Shown one piece after another: positions 8,539 through 15,290 of a stretch of DNA of 34,555 nucleotides. Numbering within the stretch: position 1 is the first letter of the stretch; each line of letters begins with the position of its first letter. The translations under genes were made by a program, and so were the position numbers. The notes below the pieces were generated by a model. That model did not search any database. It worked only from the letters and a program-made list of their open reading frames with translations, and had not been told where the DNA came from. The stretch is from contig DJPN01000025.1 in NCBI GenBank assembly GCA_002438565.1, positions 1 to 34,555 on the forward strand, written 5' to 3'. The stretch is from Alphaproteobacteria bacterium UBA6411. GTDB taxonomy: Bacteria; Pseudomonadota; Alphaproteobacteria; CAAGCB01; CAG-977.

Positions 8539-8585
8539 GCCTTGAATCCCCCGAAAAACAAATTAAAAAACTTGACTCAAGATGT

Positions 8586-8594
8586 TGTGGATAA
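8586..8594 (-). promoter_or_regulatory. DnaA box, consensus
   Basis: The plus strand reads TGTGGATAA, the complement of the consensus TTATCCACA. It lies about 50 bp upstream of the dnaA -35 box, in an A/T-rich stretch. A dnaA autoregulatory site is the simplest reading; membership in an origin is possible. Confidence 0.7.
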
Positions 8595-8637
8595 CTTTTG
8601 ATTCATCAACAAAAGTCTTGGCCCGCAAAGCATAAAC

Positions 8638-8670
8638 GCAAAAAGCAGACTGTCTGAAAAAACAGTCTGC
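8638..8670 (-). terminator. Intrinsic terminator after rpsT
   Basis: The 9-bp arms GCAGACTGT (8645-8653) and ACAGTCTGC (8662-8670) form a hairpin. On the minus strand it is followed by TTTTTG. It lies about 80 bp past the rpsT stop. Confidence 0.75.
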
Positions 8671-8726
8671 CGGAATAACGACCCCCGATTTTTCAAAAAC
8701 AATCCCCGACGAATCGGGCAGAGGTT

Positions 8727-8735
8727 TTATCCAAA
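8727..8735 (+). promoter_or_regulatory. DnaA box, one mismatch
   Basis: TTATCCAAA differs from TTATCCACA at one position. With the consensus box at 8586-8594 it is one of only two recognisable boxes in the 269-bp dnaA-rpsT gap. Confidence 0.35.
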
Positions 8736-8750
8736 TCCTTTTGCTTTAAA

Positions 8751-9014
8751 TCAACCCATCGCCTTTACGCGGGCAGCCAGACGGGAAACCCGACGGGCGG
8801 CTGTGTTGCGGTGCAAAACACCTTTGGACACGGCGCGCATGATTTCGGATTCGGCGGTACGGAAAGCTTCCGTAACGACAGCCTTGTCACCGGCGGTCAA
8901 AGCGGTTTCGAGTTTTTTCGTAAACGTATGGACGCGGGCTTTGCGGGCGGCATTGTACTGCGCGCGGCGGGCGTTGCGACGAATACGTTTTTTGGACGAA
9001 AGATGATTAGCCAT
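8751..9014 (-). CDS. rpsT: 30S ribosomal protein S20
   Basis: S20 is a primary binding protein of the 16S rRNA 5' domain. The 87-residue, strongly basic helical protein begins MANHLSSKKRIRRNARR and has the HTFTKKLETAL and GVLHRNTAARRVSRL segments of the family. AGGA precedes the ATG. It has its own promoter (9051-9080) overlapping the end of the crotonase gene and its own terminator, so it is a single-gene transcript lying just upstream of dnaA, as in many alphaproteobacteria. Confidence 0.97.
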   Translation of the reverse strand: MANHLSSKKRIRRNARRAQYNAARKARVHTFTKKLETALTAGDKAVVTEAFRTAESEIMRAVSKGVLHRNTAARRVSRLAARVKAMG

Positions 9015-9050
9015 TTTTATTTTTCCTGTTTAAAAAGAACTAAGGTTTGC

Positions 9051-9080
9051 TTTATACACGCAAAATCCCCCGAAAGTCAA
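9051..9080 (-). promoter_or_regulatory. Promoter for rpsT
   Basis: On the minus strand TTGACT (9075-9080) and TATAAA (9051-9056) are 18 bp apart, each 5 of 6 to consensus. The -35 box overlaps the stop codon of the upstream crotonase gene. Confidence 0.7.
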
Positions 9081-9838
9081 GGGATAAACTGTTTATGTGT
9101 GAATTTTGGCGCGCGATTTCCGCTTAACGCCGCCAGCCCCTCTTTCGCATCGGAGGAATACAAGGACAACCGCGCCAGCGCGTCTTCGTCCGCGGCATCG
9201 GAAGCATCCGTTTTTTCAACGGCTTGTTTGATTAAACGGACGGCGGCGGCGGGCATGGCGGCGATTCTTTGCGCCGTGTCCATGGCCTGTTCAAACAATT
9301 CCGCCGAATCGACGATTCGCGACACCAATCCGCAGGCCAGCGCTTCCTCGGCGGAAAGCTGCCGTCCCGTCATCAAAATATCGTTTGCCTTGGCGCGGCC
9401 GACCCGATTCGTCAGCATCGACACGCCGCCCAGCTGAGGCAAAACGCCGATAGTGATTTCGGGAAAACCGAAGCGCGCATTGTCGCCGGCGATCGAGATG
9501 TCGCTGGCCAAAACCAATTCCAGCCCGCCCCCGAATGCATAGTGCGCCACCGCGGCAATCAGCGGTTTTTTAAAGTTTTTCAGCGTTTCTTTCGCGGAAG
9601 TGTACACGGCAAACGTCGCTTCGTTTCCAAATTCGGCCATATCCGTTCCGGCGGCGAAACAACCGCCCGCCCCCGTCAGGACAACGGCGCGAATCGAATC
9701 GTCCGAATCCAGCTGTTTCAACGCTTCGGTCATTTCGCCCAGCATCGCCGCGCACAAGGCGTTCATTGATTGCGGGCGGTTCAAAGTCAATACGCCGACG
9801 GCTTCGTTGCGTTCGACGGTGATTGTTTCAAAGCTCAT
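9077..9838 (-). CDS. Enoyl-CoA hydratase/isomerase family protein
   Basis: This 253-residue protein belongs to the crotonase superfamily. The oxyanion-hole segment is FAAGTDMAEF (61-70), where the usual AGAD/AGSD is AGTD. GGGLELVLASD carries Glu107 and FPEITIGVLPQLGG carries Glu127, exactly 20 residues apart like the two catalytic glutamates of rat crotonase. Hydration of 2-enoyl-CoA is therefore plausible, but acyl-CoA specificity cannot be read. AAGGAG lies 6 nt before the ATG. It follows the small exported protein gene by 15 bp and is probably cotranscribed with it. Its place next to rpsT and dnaA is a conserved alphaproteobacterial arrangement. Confidence 0.93.
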   Translation of the reverse strand: MSFETITVERNEAVGVLTLNRPQSMNALCAAMLGEMTEALKQLDSDDSIRAVVLTGAGGCFAAGTDMAEFGNEATFAVYTSAKETLKNFKKPLIAAVAHYAFGGGLELVLASDISIAGDNARFGFPEITIGVLPQLGGVSMLTNRVGRAKANDILMTGRQLSAEEALACGLVSRIVDSAELFEQAMDTAQRIAAMPAAAVRLIKQAVEKTDASDAADEDALARLSLYSSDAKEGLAALSGNRAPKFTHKQFIP

Positions 9839-9853
9839 AAGAAACTCCTTACC

Positions 9854-10219
9854 TTAACGGGTGGTCAATTCGATTCGGACGGTTACGGGGCGTTTGCCGT
9901 CAACGGTAAACGTCAAAACTTCGCCTTCGCGGGTAAAGGAAAAGCGTTCCGCTTTTTTGGACGGCACGGCTTTCCACCCCAGCTGCGGCAGGGTCTTGCC
10001 GTAAAAAGCCTTGACGTCCGCAGCATTGGCGTTTTCCCCCTCCAAGTATGCTTCGATAATCCGTCCCGCGGGCGTATCGAACGACATGGAGGAATCATCC
10101 GCCTGCCTTAACCCCGCCATGACGGGCAAATCCTCGAATCCAGCGGCAAAGACGGCCTTTTCCGCACGGGCGGAAAAAGCGACGGTCAACGACAATAAAA
10201 ACGTCAAAAATATTTTCAT
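9854..10219 (-). CDS. Small exported protein of unknown function
   Basis: The 121-residue product has a clear signal peptide: two Lys-led charged residues, a hydrophobic core LTFLLSLTVAF and a probable cleavage site ARA-EK near residue 19. The mature part is about 100 residues, has no Cys and looks like a small periplasmic alpha/beta domain. It ends in a strand-rich segment with REGEVLTFTVDGKRP. I do not recognise a family. AAGGAA lies close to the ATG. It shares an operon with the crotonase gene and diverges from the UbiB-like gene over 51 bp. Confidence 0.8.
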   Translation of the reverse strand: MKIFLTFLLSLTVAFSARAEKAVFAAGFEDLPVMAGLRQADDSSMSFDTPAGRIIEAYLEGENANAADVKAFYGKTLPQLGWKAVPSKKAERFSFTREGEVLTFTVDGKRPVTVRIELTTR

Positions 10220-10270
10220 ATTTCCTTTTTACACCTTTTCACGGTAAAAAGTAAAGGCAAGGAGTTTTCT

Positions 10271-11383
10271 ATGGCGGGACTTTTTTATTTCATTCAGATG
10301 GGCAAAGTGCGGCGGACGCTGTCGGCGCACGGTTTGGAAAGTTTGCTGAAGCCCCTGCCGTGGGGGAAATTTTTCGGACGGAAAGCCGCGCGCCCTTCGG
10401 CGAATTTGACGTTTTGCGAATGGCTGGCGGGCGTGTTTTTTTCCGTTTATCCGGAAATCGTCCGTTTGCCCGCTTTGCCGCCCGCACCCGAAAAAAACGG
10501 AAATTTAAAACCCGTTTTGACAGCTTTTTACACGATTGCGAAACAAACGGGCAATTTTGCTCTGGCGGAAAGTTTTGAACGCTTTGCCCGTGCGGATAAA
10601 CGGCTGGAAGCGGCGGCTTTGGAGCGAATCCGCGATTCGTTTTATGACCAAGACGGCTTTGACGCCGCCGAACCCGACTGGAAAAAAACAACGGAAAACG
10701 CGCTTGTTACGGAACCGCTGCCGCCTTTGAAACCGCTGAACGGTTTACGGCAAATCGCCCCCGTTCTGACAACAATGATTTTCCGCGACGGTTTTTTTGT
10801 TTTGCCGTTTCCCGACGGATTCGGCGTATCGGACGACGGAACCGTTTGGCTGAAAAAGGCCCCCGTTTCCGTCAAGCTTTCCGCTGGCGAACACCGATTT
10901 GTCAACGCCTTTTACCCCGCTTTTTTGCGCGGCGATTTTAAAGCCGCGGCCAAAACATGTCTGACATGCGGCTTTTTTCAAGCCCTTTCCCCTCTGGAAC
11001 TGATAAAAAAGCTGGAAAGCGCCGATGATTTGCTTGCCGCCCTCGCGCCGTTCAATCCGCCTTTGCGAATACGTTTTGTTTTAAAAACACTGCGCGACAT
11101 TCCTCCCGCGGAACGGGAAATGAATCTTTATGCGAACAGAACGATTGCCGAAGACCGTCCCGATTTTGAAACCGTCGTTGAAATGCCCGAAGACGTAATG
11201 CAGCGCTTTACCGTCTGCAAAAAAAAGCCGGCGGCCTTTACCACCGACATTTCCGAAATCAAGGCCGTTTTGATGCGAAACGAATACGCCGAACGCTTCC
11301 GCCCCCGAAAAAGGCGGTTGTTGCGCACTTTTTTATGGCTCAGCGCCCTGTTGCTGTCGCTGTATTTCCTGCGGCTGGTTTAA
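10271..11383 (+). CDS. Degenerate UbiB/ABC1-family protein lacking kinase motifs
   Basis: UbiB proteins are membrane-anchored atypical kinases that support ubiquinone synthesis. Several blocks follow the alphaproteobacterial UbiB pattern in order: RTLSAHGLESLL near residue 15, DKRLEAAA (109-116), DW..T (136-140), FRDGFF (171-176), a DDG turn (188-190), GDFKAAAKTC (221-230) and one C-terminal membrane helix (about 346-368). The protein has 370 residues against about 500 for UbiB. The KxGQ and A-rich nucleotide loops are gone, HADxHPGN is replaced by VLPFPDGFG, and the DFG aspartate is missing. The frame is intact and AAGGAG precedes the ATG, so it may survive as a pseudokinase or be early in decay. 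Its position ahead of dut matches the ancestral ubiB-coaBC-dut order. The homology is recalled from family patterns, not searched. Confidence 0.7.
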   Translation: MAGLFYFIQMGKVRRTLSAHGLESLLKPLPWGKFFGRKAARPSANLTFCEWLAGVFFSVYPEIVRLPALPPAPEKNGNLKPVLTAFYTIAKQTGNFALAESFERFARADKRLEAAALERIRDSFYDQDGFDAAEPDWKKTTENALVTEPLPPLKPLNGLRQIAPVLTTMIFRDGFFVLPFPDGFGVSDDGTVWLKKAPVSVKLSAGEHRFVNAFYPAFLRGDFKAAAKTCLTCGFFQALSPLELIKKLESADDLLAALAPFNPPLRIRFVLKTLRDIPPAEREMNLYANRTIAEDRPDFETVVEMPEDVMQRFTVCKKKPAAFTTDISEIKAVLMRNEYAERFRPRKRRLLRTFLWLSALLLSLYFLRLV

Positions 11384-11904
11384 AAGTTGGGCAAATCCGA
11401 ACGCTGAGTCGGCGTCATTGCCTGATACACCAGCCGTACATTGTCATACGCGGACGGCACGCCCAAATGCGCGGCATGCAGATAATAAGCGTATGATTTC
11501 GGCAAATCCTGCCGAATTCCCGTTCCCGTCGCATACATCCACGCCAGCAATTCAATGGCTTCGGCATTTTCATGTTCGCTTAAACGGCGGATTTCTTCCA
11601 AATCGAACGGAGACACCTGTCCGCGGCGGACGGCAACGACAATGTCGCGCCAGTTGTATTGCGCTTTGAACACGGAACGATCCTCGCCGATTTGAGGTTC
11701 AACGGGATCGGAATGTGTCGAACGTTTGTTAAACGTTATAACGGGATCGTCGCTTTTCTTTTCGCGCTTCAAAGCCGCGGACAGAGAATCGTCGCTTTCC
11801 GACCGCATCAGATTCCTGTACATCTGATCCGCCGTCAGACCGAAAGCATTCGCTTGACCGCAGAGCAACAAAATCCCAACGACTATGAACGAAAAACGCA
11901 ACAA
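11380..11904 (-). CDS. Exported Sel1-repeat protein
   Basis: The 174-residue product has a signal peptide with probable cleavage QANA-FG near residue 20. A Sel1-like repeat follows in the C-terminal half: AIELLAWMYATGTG then a DLPKSYAYYLHAAHLG block. Sel1 repeats are TPR-like helical pairs that bind proteins, often in the envelope. The middle is charged and probably flexible. The start is read as TTG at 11904 with AAAGG about 8 nt upstream; a second TTG follows at once. A promoter lies at 11945-11973. Its 3' end overlaps the UbiB-like gene by 4 bp in convergent orientation, so no terminator separates them. Confidence 0.78.
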   Translation of the reverse strand: MLRFSFIVVGILLLCGQANAFGLTADQMYRNLMRSESDDSLSAALKREKKSDDPVITFNKRSTHSDPVEPQIGEDRSVFKAQYNWRDIVVAVRRGQVSPFDLEEIRRLSEHENAEAIELLAWMYATGTGIRQDLPKSYAYYLHAAHLGVPSAYDNVRLVYQAMTPTQRSDLPNF

Positions 11905-11944
11905 AGTCCGAACCTTTCAACCTTATTTTAACAAAGTCGGAAGT

Positions 11945-11973
11945 ATTATACGGCGTTTATGAAAAAAATCCAA
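11945..11973 (-). promoter_or_regulatory. Promoter for the Sel1-repeat gene
   Basis: On the minus strand TTGGAT (11968-11973) is followed after 17 bp by a perfect TATAAT (11945-11950). Transcription would start near 11938, about 34 bp ahead of the TTG start. The region also lies just upstream of dut, which reads the other way. Confidence 0.7.
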
Positions 11974-11989
11974 CAAAAAGGACAATCCC

Positions 11990-12439
11990 ATGATGAATGT
12001 CACCATTCCCGTCATTCAAAACGACAATGCCGTCGGTTTGCCTTTGCCGACTTACGCCACGGCGGATTCGGCGGGGATGGATTTGTACGCGGCCATTCCC
12101 GGCCCGATGCGTCTGCAGCCGGGGGAATGGGAATTGATTCCGACAGGCATTTCCATCGCGCTGCCCAAAAATTGCGAAGCCCAAATCCGGTCGCGGTCGG
12201 GATTGGCGGCAAAGTCGGGCATTATCGTCTTGAATTCTCCCGGAACGATTGACGCCGATTACCGCGGCGAGATTTTTGTCGTGCTGTACAACGCCAGCAA
12301 ACGGCTTTTTTTATTGGAGCGCGGCATGAAAATCGCCCAAATGGTCGTCGCCCCCGTCCTGCGCGTTGATTGGAAACCGATTGATTCGCTGAATTCCACC
12401 GCGCGCGGCAAAGGCGGATTCGGATCGACGGGAGTGTAA
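11990..12439 (+). CDS. dut: dUTP diphosphatase
   Basis: Dut hydrolyses dUTP to dUMP, keeping uracil out of DNA and feeding thymidylate synthesis. The 149-residue trimeric-type enzyme has all five motifs: AGMDLYA (28-34), RSRSGLA (67-73), GTIDADYRG (85-93) with the catalytic Asp, RGMKIAQMV (111-119) and RGKGGFGSTG (139-148), the last closing over the nucleotide. AAAGGA precedes the ATG. The SH3-like gene starts 5 bp after its stop, so the two are probably one transcript. Confidence 0.97.
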   Translation: MMNVTIPVIQNDNAVGLPLPTYATADSAGMDLYAAIPGPMRLQPGEWELIPTGISIALPKNCEAQIRSRSGLAAKSGIIVLNSPGTIDADYRGEIFVVLYNASKRLFLLERGMKIAQMVVAPVLRVDWKPIDSLNSTARGKGGFGSTGV

Positions 12440-12444
12440 CACAA

Positions 12445-12915
12445 ATGCGTTTGCTGTTTCTTTTTTTGCTGTTGCTTTCGCAAAACGCCTTTGCGGATAC
12501 GGGATTGCCCGTGCCGCGTTTTGTGTCGTTGCGCGCCAACCAAGTCAACATGCGCACGGGACCGGGAACGCGTTACCCTGTCGAATGGGTGTTTTTGAAA
12601 AGCGATTTACCCGTTGAAATCATTGAAGAATTTGAGCATTGGCGCAAAATTCGCGATTTTCACGGAAAAACGGGCTGGGTTCATCAGCAAATGCTGTCGG
12701 GCAGGCGGATGGTGCGCGTCAAACAAAACACCGTTTTACTGCGCGCCGCCAGCGTCGTTTCCGTCCCCATCGCAAAAGTGGAAGCGCTGGCCGTCGGAAA
12801 AATAATGATGTGTCCTGCGGGTCTGGACCTGTGCAAAGTCGATTTTTCAGATACGCAAGGATGGATTCGCCGCGATAAAATCTGGGGCGTCTACCCGCAG
12901 GAATCTTTTGAATAA
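12445..12915 (+). CDS. Exported SH3-like domain protein
   Basis: The 156-residue product has a signal peptide with probable cleavage AFA-DT near residue 18. The mature part starts with RFVSLRANQVNMRTGPGTRYPV, the standard opening of bacterial SH3-like (SH3b) domains in alphaproteobacteria. GWVHQQMLSGRR follows near residue 75. A second, weaker SH3-like unit ends with QGWIRRDKIWGVYP. Such domains usually bind peptidoglycan or other envelope partners in the periplasm; the partner here is unknown. It follows dut by 5 bp and converges on irr with a 4-bp gap between stops. Confidence 0.88.
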   Translation: MRLLFLFLLLLSQNAFADTGLPVPRFVSLRANQVNMRTGPGTRYPVEWVFLKSDLPVEIIEEFEHWRKIRDFHGKTGWVHQQMLSGRRMVRVKQNTVLLRAASVVSVPIAKVEALAVGKIMMCPAGLDLCKVDFSDTQGWIRRDKIWGVYPQESFE

Positions 12916-12919
12916 CCGG

Positions 12920-13333
12920 TTAAGGAATACGGATAACAACTTCGATTGTGCCGTTTTTCATCCGTTCGGCCAACGCATCCGACATTTCGATTTTCAAATC
13001 GGCGGAATCGATATCTTCCACACATTCTTTGGACGCACAGAAAATGTGCGCGTGCGAACGCAGCGTCGTATCAAAATACGTTTTGCCCCCGCCCGTCAGA
13101 ATTTCCTGTAAAATTCCGGCCGTTTTAAACTGGTTCAGCGTGTTGTACACCGTTGCCAAAGACAGGCTCATTCCCGCATCGCGCGCTTCTTTAAATAATT
13201 GTTCCGCACAGACATGACGGTTTCCGTTGCCAAACAGCAACTTGACCAATCCCATCCGCTGACATGTCGGACGTAATTTAGCTTGACGCAAGATATCCAC
13301 CGTCCATGCGAACGGTCGTTCATTTTTTGCCAT
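12920..13333 (-). CDS. irr: Fur-family iron response regulator, Irr type
   Basis: This 137-residue protein fits the alphaproteobacterial Irr branch of the Fur family: LRPTCQRMGLVKLLFGNGNRHVCAEQL, then the recognition-helix block SLSLATVYNTLNQF and KTYFDTT. Irr reports haem or iron status and controls iron and haem genes. The His-rich metal/haem segment is reduced to SHAHIF, and no N-terminal haem motif of the GCP type is seen, so the ligand may differ from rhizobial Irr. The start at MAKNERPF is chosen because GGGAGAGGGG lies just upstream; a Met 11 codons earlier is open but lacks such a site. It converges on the dut-SH3 pair. Confidence 0.87.
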   Translation of the reverse strand: MAKNERPFAWTVDILRQAKLRPTCQRMGLVKLLFGNGNRHVCAEQLFKEARDAGMSLSLATVYNTLNQFKTAGILQEILTGGGKTYFDTTLRSHAHIFCASKECVEDIDSADLKIEMSDALAERMKNGTIEVVIRIP

Positions 13334-13434
13334 ATTGTTCCCCTCTCCCAAAACCATATGCTTCATAAAATGGATATCTTATATTTCAGACTTGTACAAG
13401 ATTTTTTTAAATTTAAACAAAAATAGGACGTAAA

Positions 13435-13471
13435 AAAACAGGCTCTTTAAAAAAATCAAAGAGCCTGTTTT
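13435..13471 (-). terminator. Intrinsic terminator ending the virB/exported-protein operon
   Basis: Perfect 14-bp arms (13435-13448 AAAACAGGCTCTTT and 13458-13471) form a hairpin. On the minus strand it is followed by more T residues. It lies 17 bp past the stop at 13488 and is the first strong terminator after virB4. Confidence 0.9.
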
Positions 13472-13487
13472 CCAAAAAGTTTCGCGT

Positions 13488-15260
13488 TTACAAAACGGGG
13501 CATCCGACGGGCGGGATCGAGTTCGCTTCCTCTTCCGCATCGGCACCGTTGGCTTTGTAAGTCTTTGTCGCCAAATCATCCGCGATTTTTGTTTTAATCA
13601 GCGTATCAATGTTGGCGGCGTTGTCGCGGTCGACTTTAACCAGAAAATCCGTATCCGCCTGCAAAGCCTTGATGGTTTTCACTTCTTCCGCCATCATTTT
13701 TTTGACGGACGACATCAGTTTTCCGCCGAATTTGCTGTTCAACGCCTTAATTTGGCGTTCGGCCTCATCGGTTCTGTTTTTCTGCAGTTCCGCGATTTTT
13801 TTCATTGCATGCCGGTAGTCGGATTCTTTCGCCAAATCGAACTGATCGGGATTTTCGACGCTGTAGCCCTGTTTGGCGAACGTCGCAATCACGTTTTCGT
13901 TGATTTCCTTGATGCTGGCTTTCGCGCGATCTTTAATCGGTTCTTGACGTTCCAAAGAATCTTTCAAAACCAGATACGCGCTGATGCGGTTCGTCATCAA
14001 AGGCAGAGGAATAACGGGATTGCCGTTTTTGTCTTCTTTGACTTCGCCGCTTTCGGCATCGTACGCATCGGCTTTGAATTGAATTTTGCCGTTTTTCTTT
14101 TCCGCCAAAGAACCCAGTTCGCCGTCTTTGTCGAACAACACGGGGTTATCGATGATGCGCAGCCACACTTCGGGCAGGTACGGACGCAAATCCGACGTGC
14201 TCAAATCGGGTTCAACCCCCGTGATATACGCCGCTTCGCGCCAAGGAGGCAACGGCACGGACGGCAAATACGGCGCGGACATATCGGGCGCGGACTGACC
14301 GAATTTCAACGGAGCCGCTTTCAGCGCCGTCACAAAAGCGACGTGCTGCTGATACAACGATCCTTTGTTGACGCGAACACATTCGTTGTCTTTGCCGCAC
14401 CAGCGCGCGTCGGGCGTCGCCCCCGAATAGCTTTCCGAAATTTTCAACTGCGGAACGGTTCCCGTATAGTAATCGGACGGAATACCGCTGTCGCCGTCTT
14501 TCAACTGCGGATAAGCGGGCAGCTTCGCGCTTTTAACATTGTACGGCGCCATCATGCGTTCGTATTTGCTCTTCAAATATGCGTTGTAGCTTGTACGCTG
14601 ATCCTGCCACGGCGCGAAACGTTTTTTCACCTTTCCCCATTTTTCGGGATACGCATACAAGTCTTTCAGCACTTTGTCGCCGACATCCCAACGGACTTTT
14701 GCATAAGCGGTCAGCTGAGCGACATCCATATCGACAACCGTCGATTCGGACACATTCGGCGTGGCGATATCGGCCCCCGTATCCGAAATGTCGCCGGCGG
14801 CGGATTTGGCTTCCAGTTTTTTCAGCTGGTCGTCGCTGCCGTCGTTCGCCCCCAAAGAATCGGAAGCTTTTGCCAACAGTTTGGACGAGCTGTCTTCCGC
14901 CCAAGCGGACACATTCTGCCAAATCCGTTTCCCGTCGGAAAAATGTTCCGTCAACGAATTTTCGTTGCATCTGACGTTTTGTTCCAAACGGTTTTTCATT
15001 TCGTCATAGCGTTCAATGCTGTTGCGGTGTTTTTGCAGCGTTTCCTTTTTTTCGGAAAGGCTGGTCGCCGCGCGGTGAATGCTGATTGCCGAATTGACCG
15101 CTTCCTTGACTTGATCCAGCAGCTCATACTGTTCAAAGTCGTTGCCCAACGAAACAGGCTTTGCTTCGCCCTGCTTGAACGAAAACGCGCTTGCCATCGC
15201 TTCGGACGAGAACAAAACGGCTGTTAAAGCTCCCGTTAAAATAAGCTGTTTTTTTAACAT
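13488..15260 (-). CDS. Exported 590-residue protein of unknown function, last gene of the virB operon
   Basis: The protein has a signal peptide (MLKKQLILTGALTAVL, probable cleavage AMASA near residue 24). The first 16 residues are identical to those of the VirB5-like protein at 17047-17835; after that the two sequences diverge. The mature part begins with a charged coiled coil at about residues 45-100. An Asp/Ser-rich linker follows, then a Pro/Tyr-rich middle with a possible disulfide pair (WCGKDNEC), and a second Lys/Glu-rich helical part towards the end. I do not recognise the family. AAAGGAG lies 7 nt before the ATG, inside a 74-bp repeat shared with the other junction. The gene follows the second repeat protein by 12 bp. 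An exported structural or secreted partner of the neighbouring type IV secretion genes is the likely role. Confidence 0.8.
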   Translation of the reverse strand: MLKKQLILTGALTAVLFSSEAMASAFSFKQGEAKPVSLGNDFEQYELLDQVKEAVNSAISIHRAATSLSEKKETLQKHRNSIERYDEMKNRLEQNVRCNENSLTEHFSDGKRIWQNVSAWAEDSSSKLLAKASDSLGANDGSDDQLKKLEAKSAAGDISDTGADIATPNVSESTVVDMDVAQLTAYAKVRWDVGDKVLKDLYAYPEKWGKVKKRFAPWQDQRTSYNAYLKSKYERMMAPYNVKSAKLPAYPQLKDGDSGIPSDYYTGTVPQLKISESYSGATPDARWCGKDNECVRVNKGSLYQQHVAFVTALKAAPLKFGQSAPDMSAPYLPSVPLPPWREAAYITGVEPDLSTSDLRPYLPEVWLRIIDNPVLFDKDGELGSLAEKKNGKIQFKADAYDAESGEVKEDKNGNPVIPLPLMTNRISAYLVLKDSLERQEPIKDRAKASIKEINENVIATFAKQGYSVENPDQFDLAKESDYRHAMKKIAELQKNRTDEAERQIKALNSKFGGKLMSSVKKMMAEEVKTIKALQADTDFLVKVDRDNAANIDTLIKTKIADDLATKTYKANGADAEEEANSIPPVGCPVL

Positions 15261-15290
15261 TGCTTTGCTCCTTTACTTTGACTGTTGGGC
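15217..15290. repeat. 74-bp perfect direct repeat, copy 1
   Basis: These 74 bases are identical to 17792-17865. They cover the last codons and stop of one repeat protein, the ribosome-binding site, and the first 14 or so codons of the next exported protein. The copies lie 2575 bp apart in the same orientation. Confidence 0.97.

Noticed and set aside
13752..15227. Plus-strand open frame opposite the 590-residue exported protein
   Set aside because: Antisense shadow with Phe/Arg/His-rich composition; the minus-strand gene has a signal peptide, ribosome-binding site and operon context.
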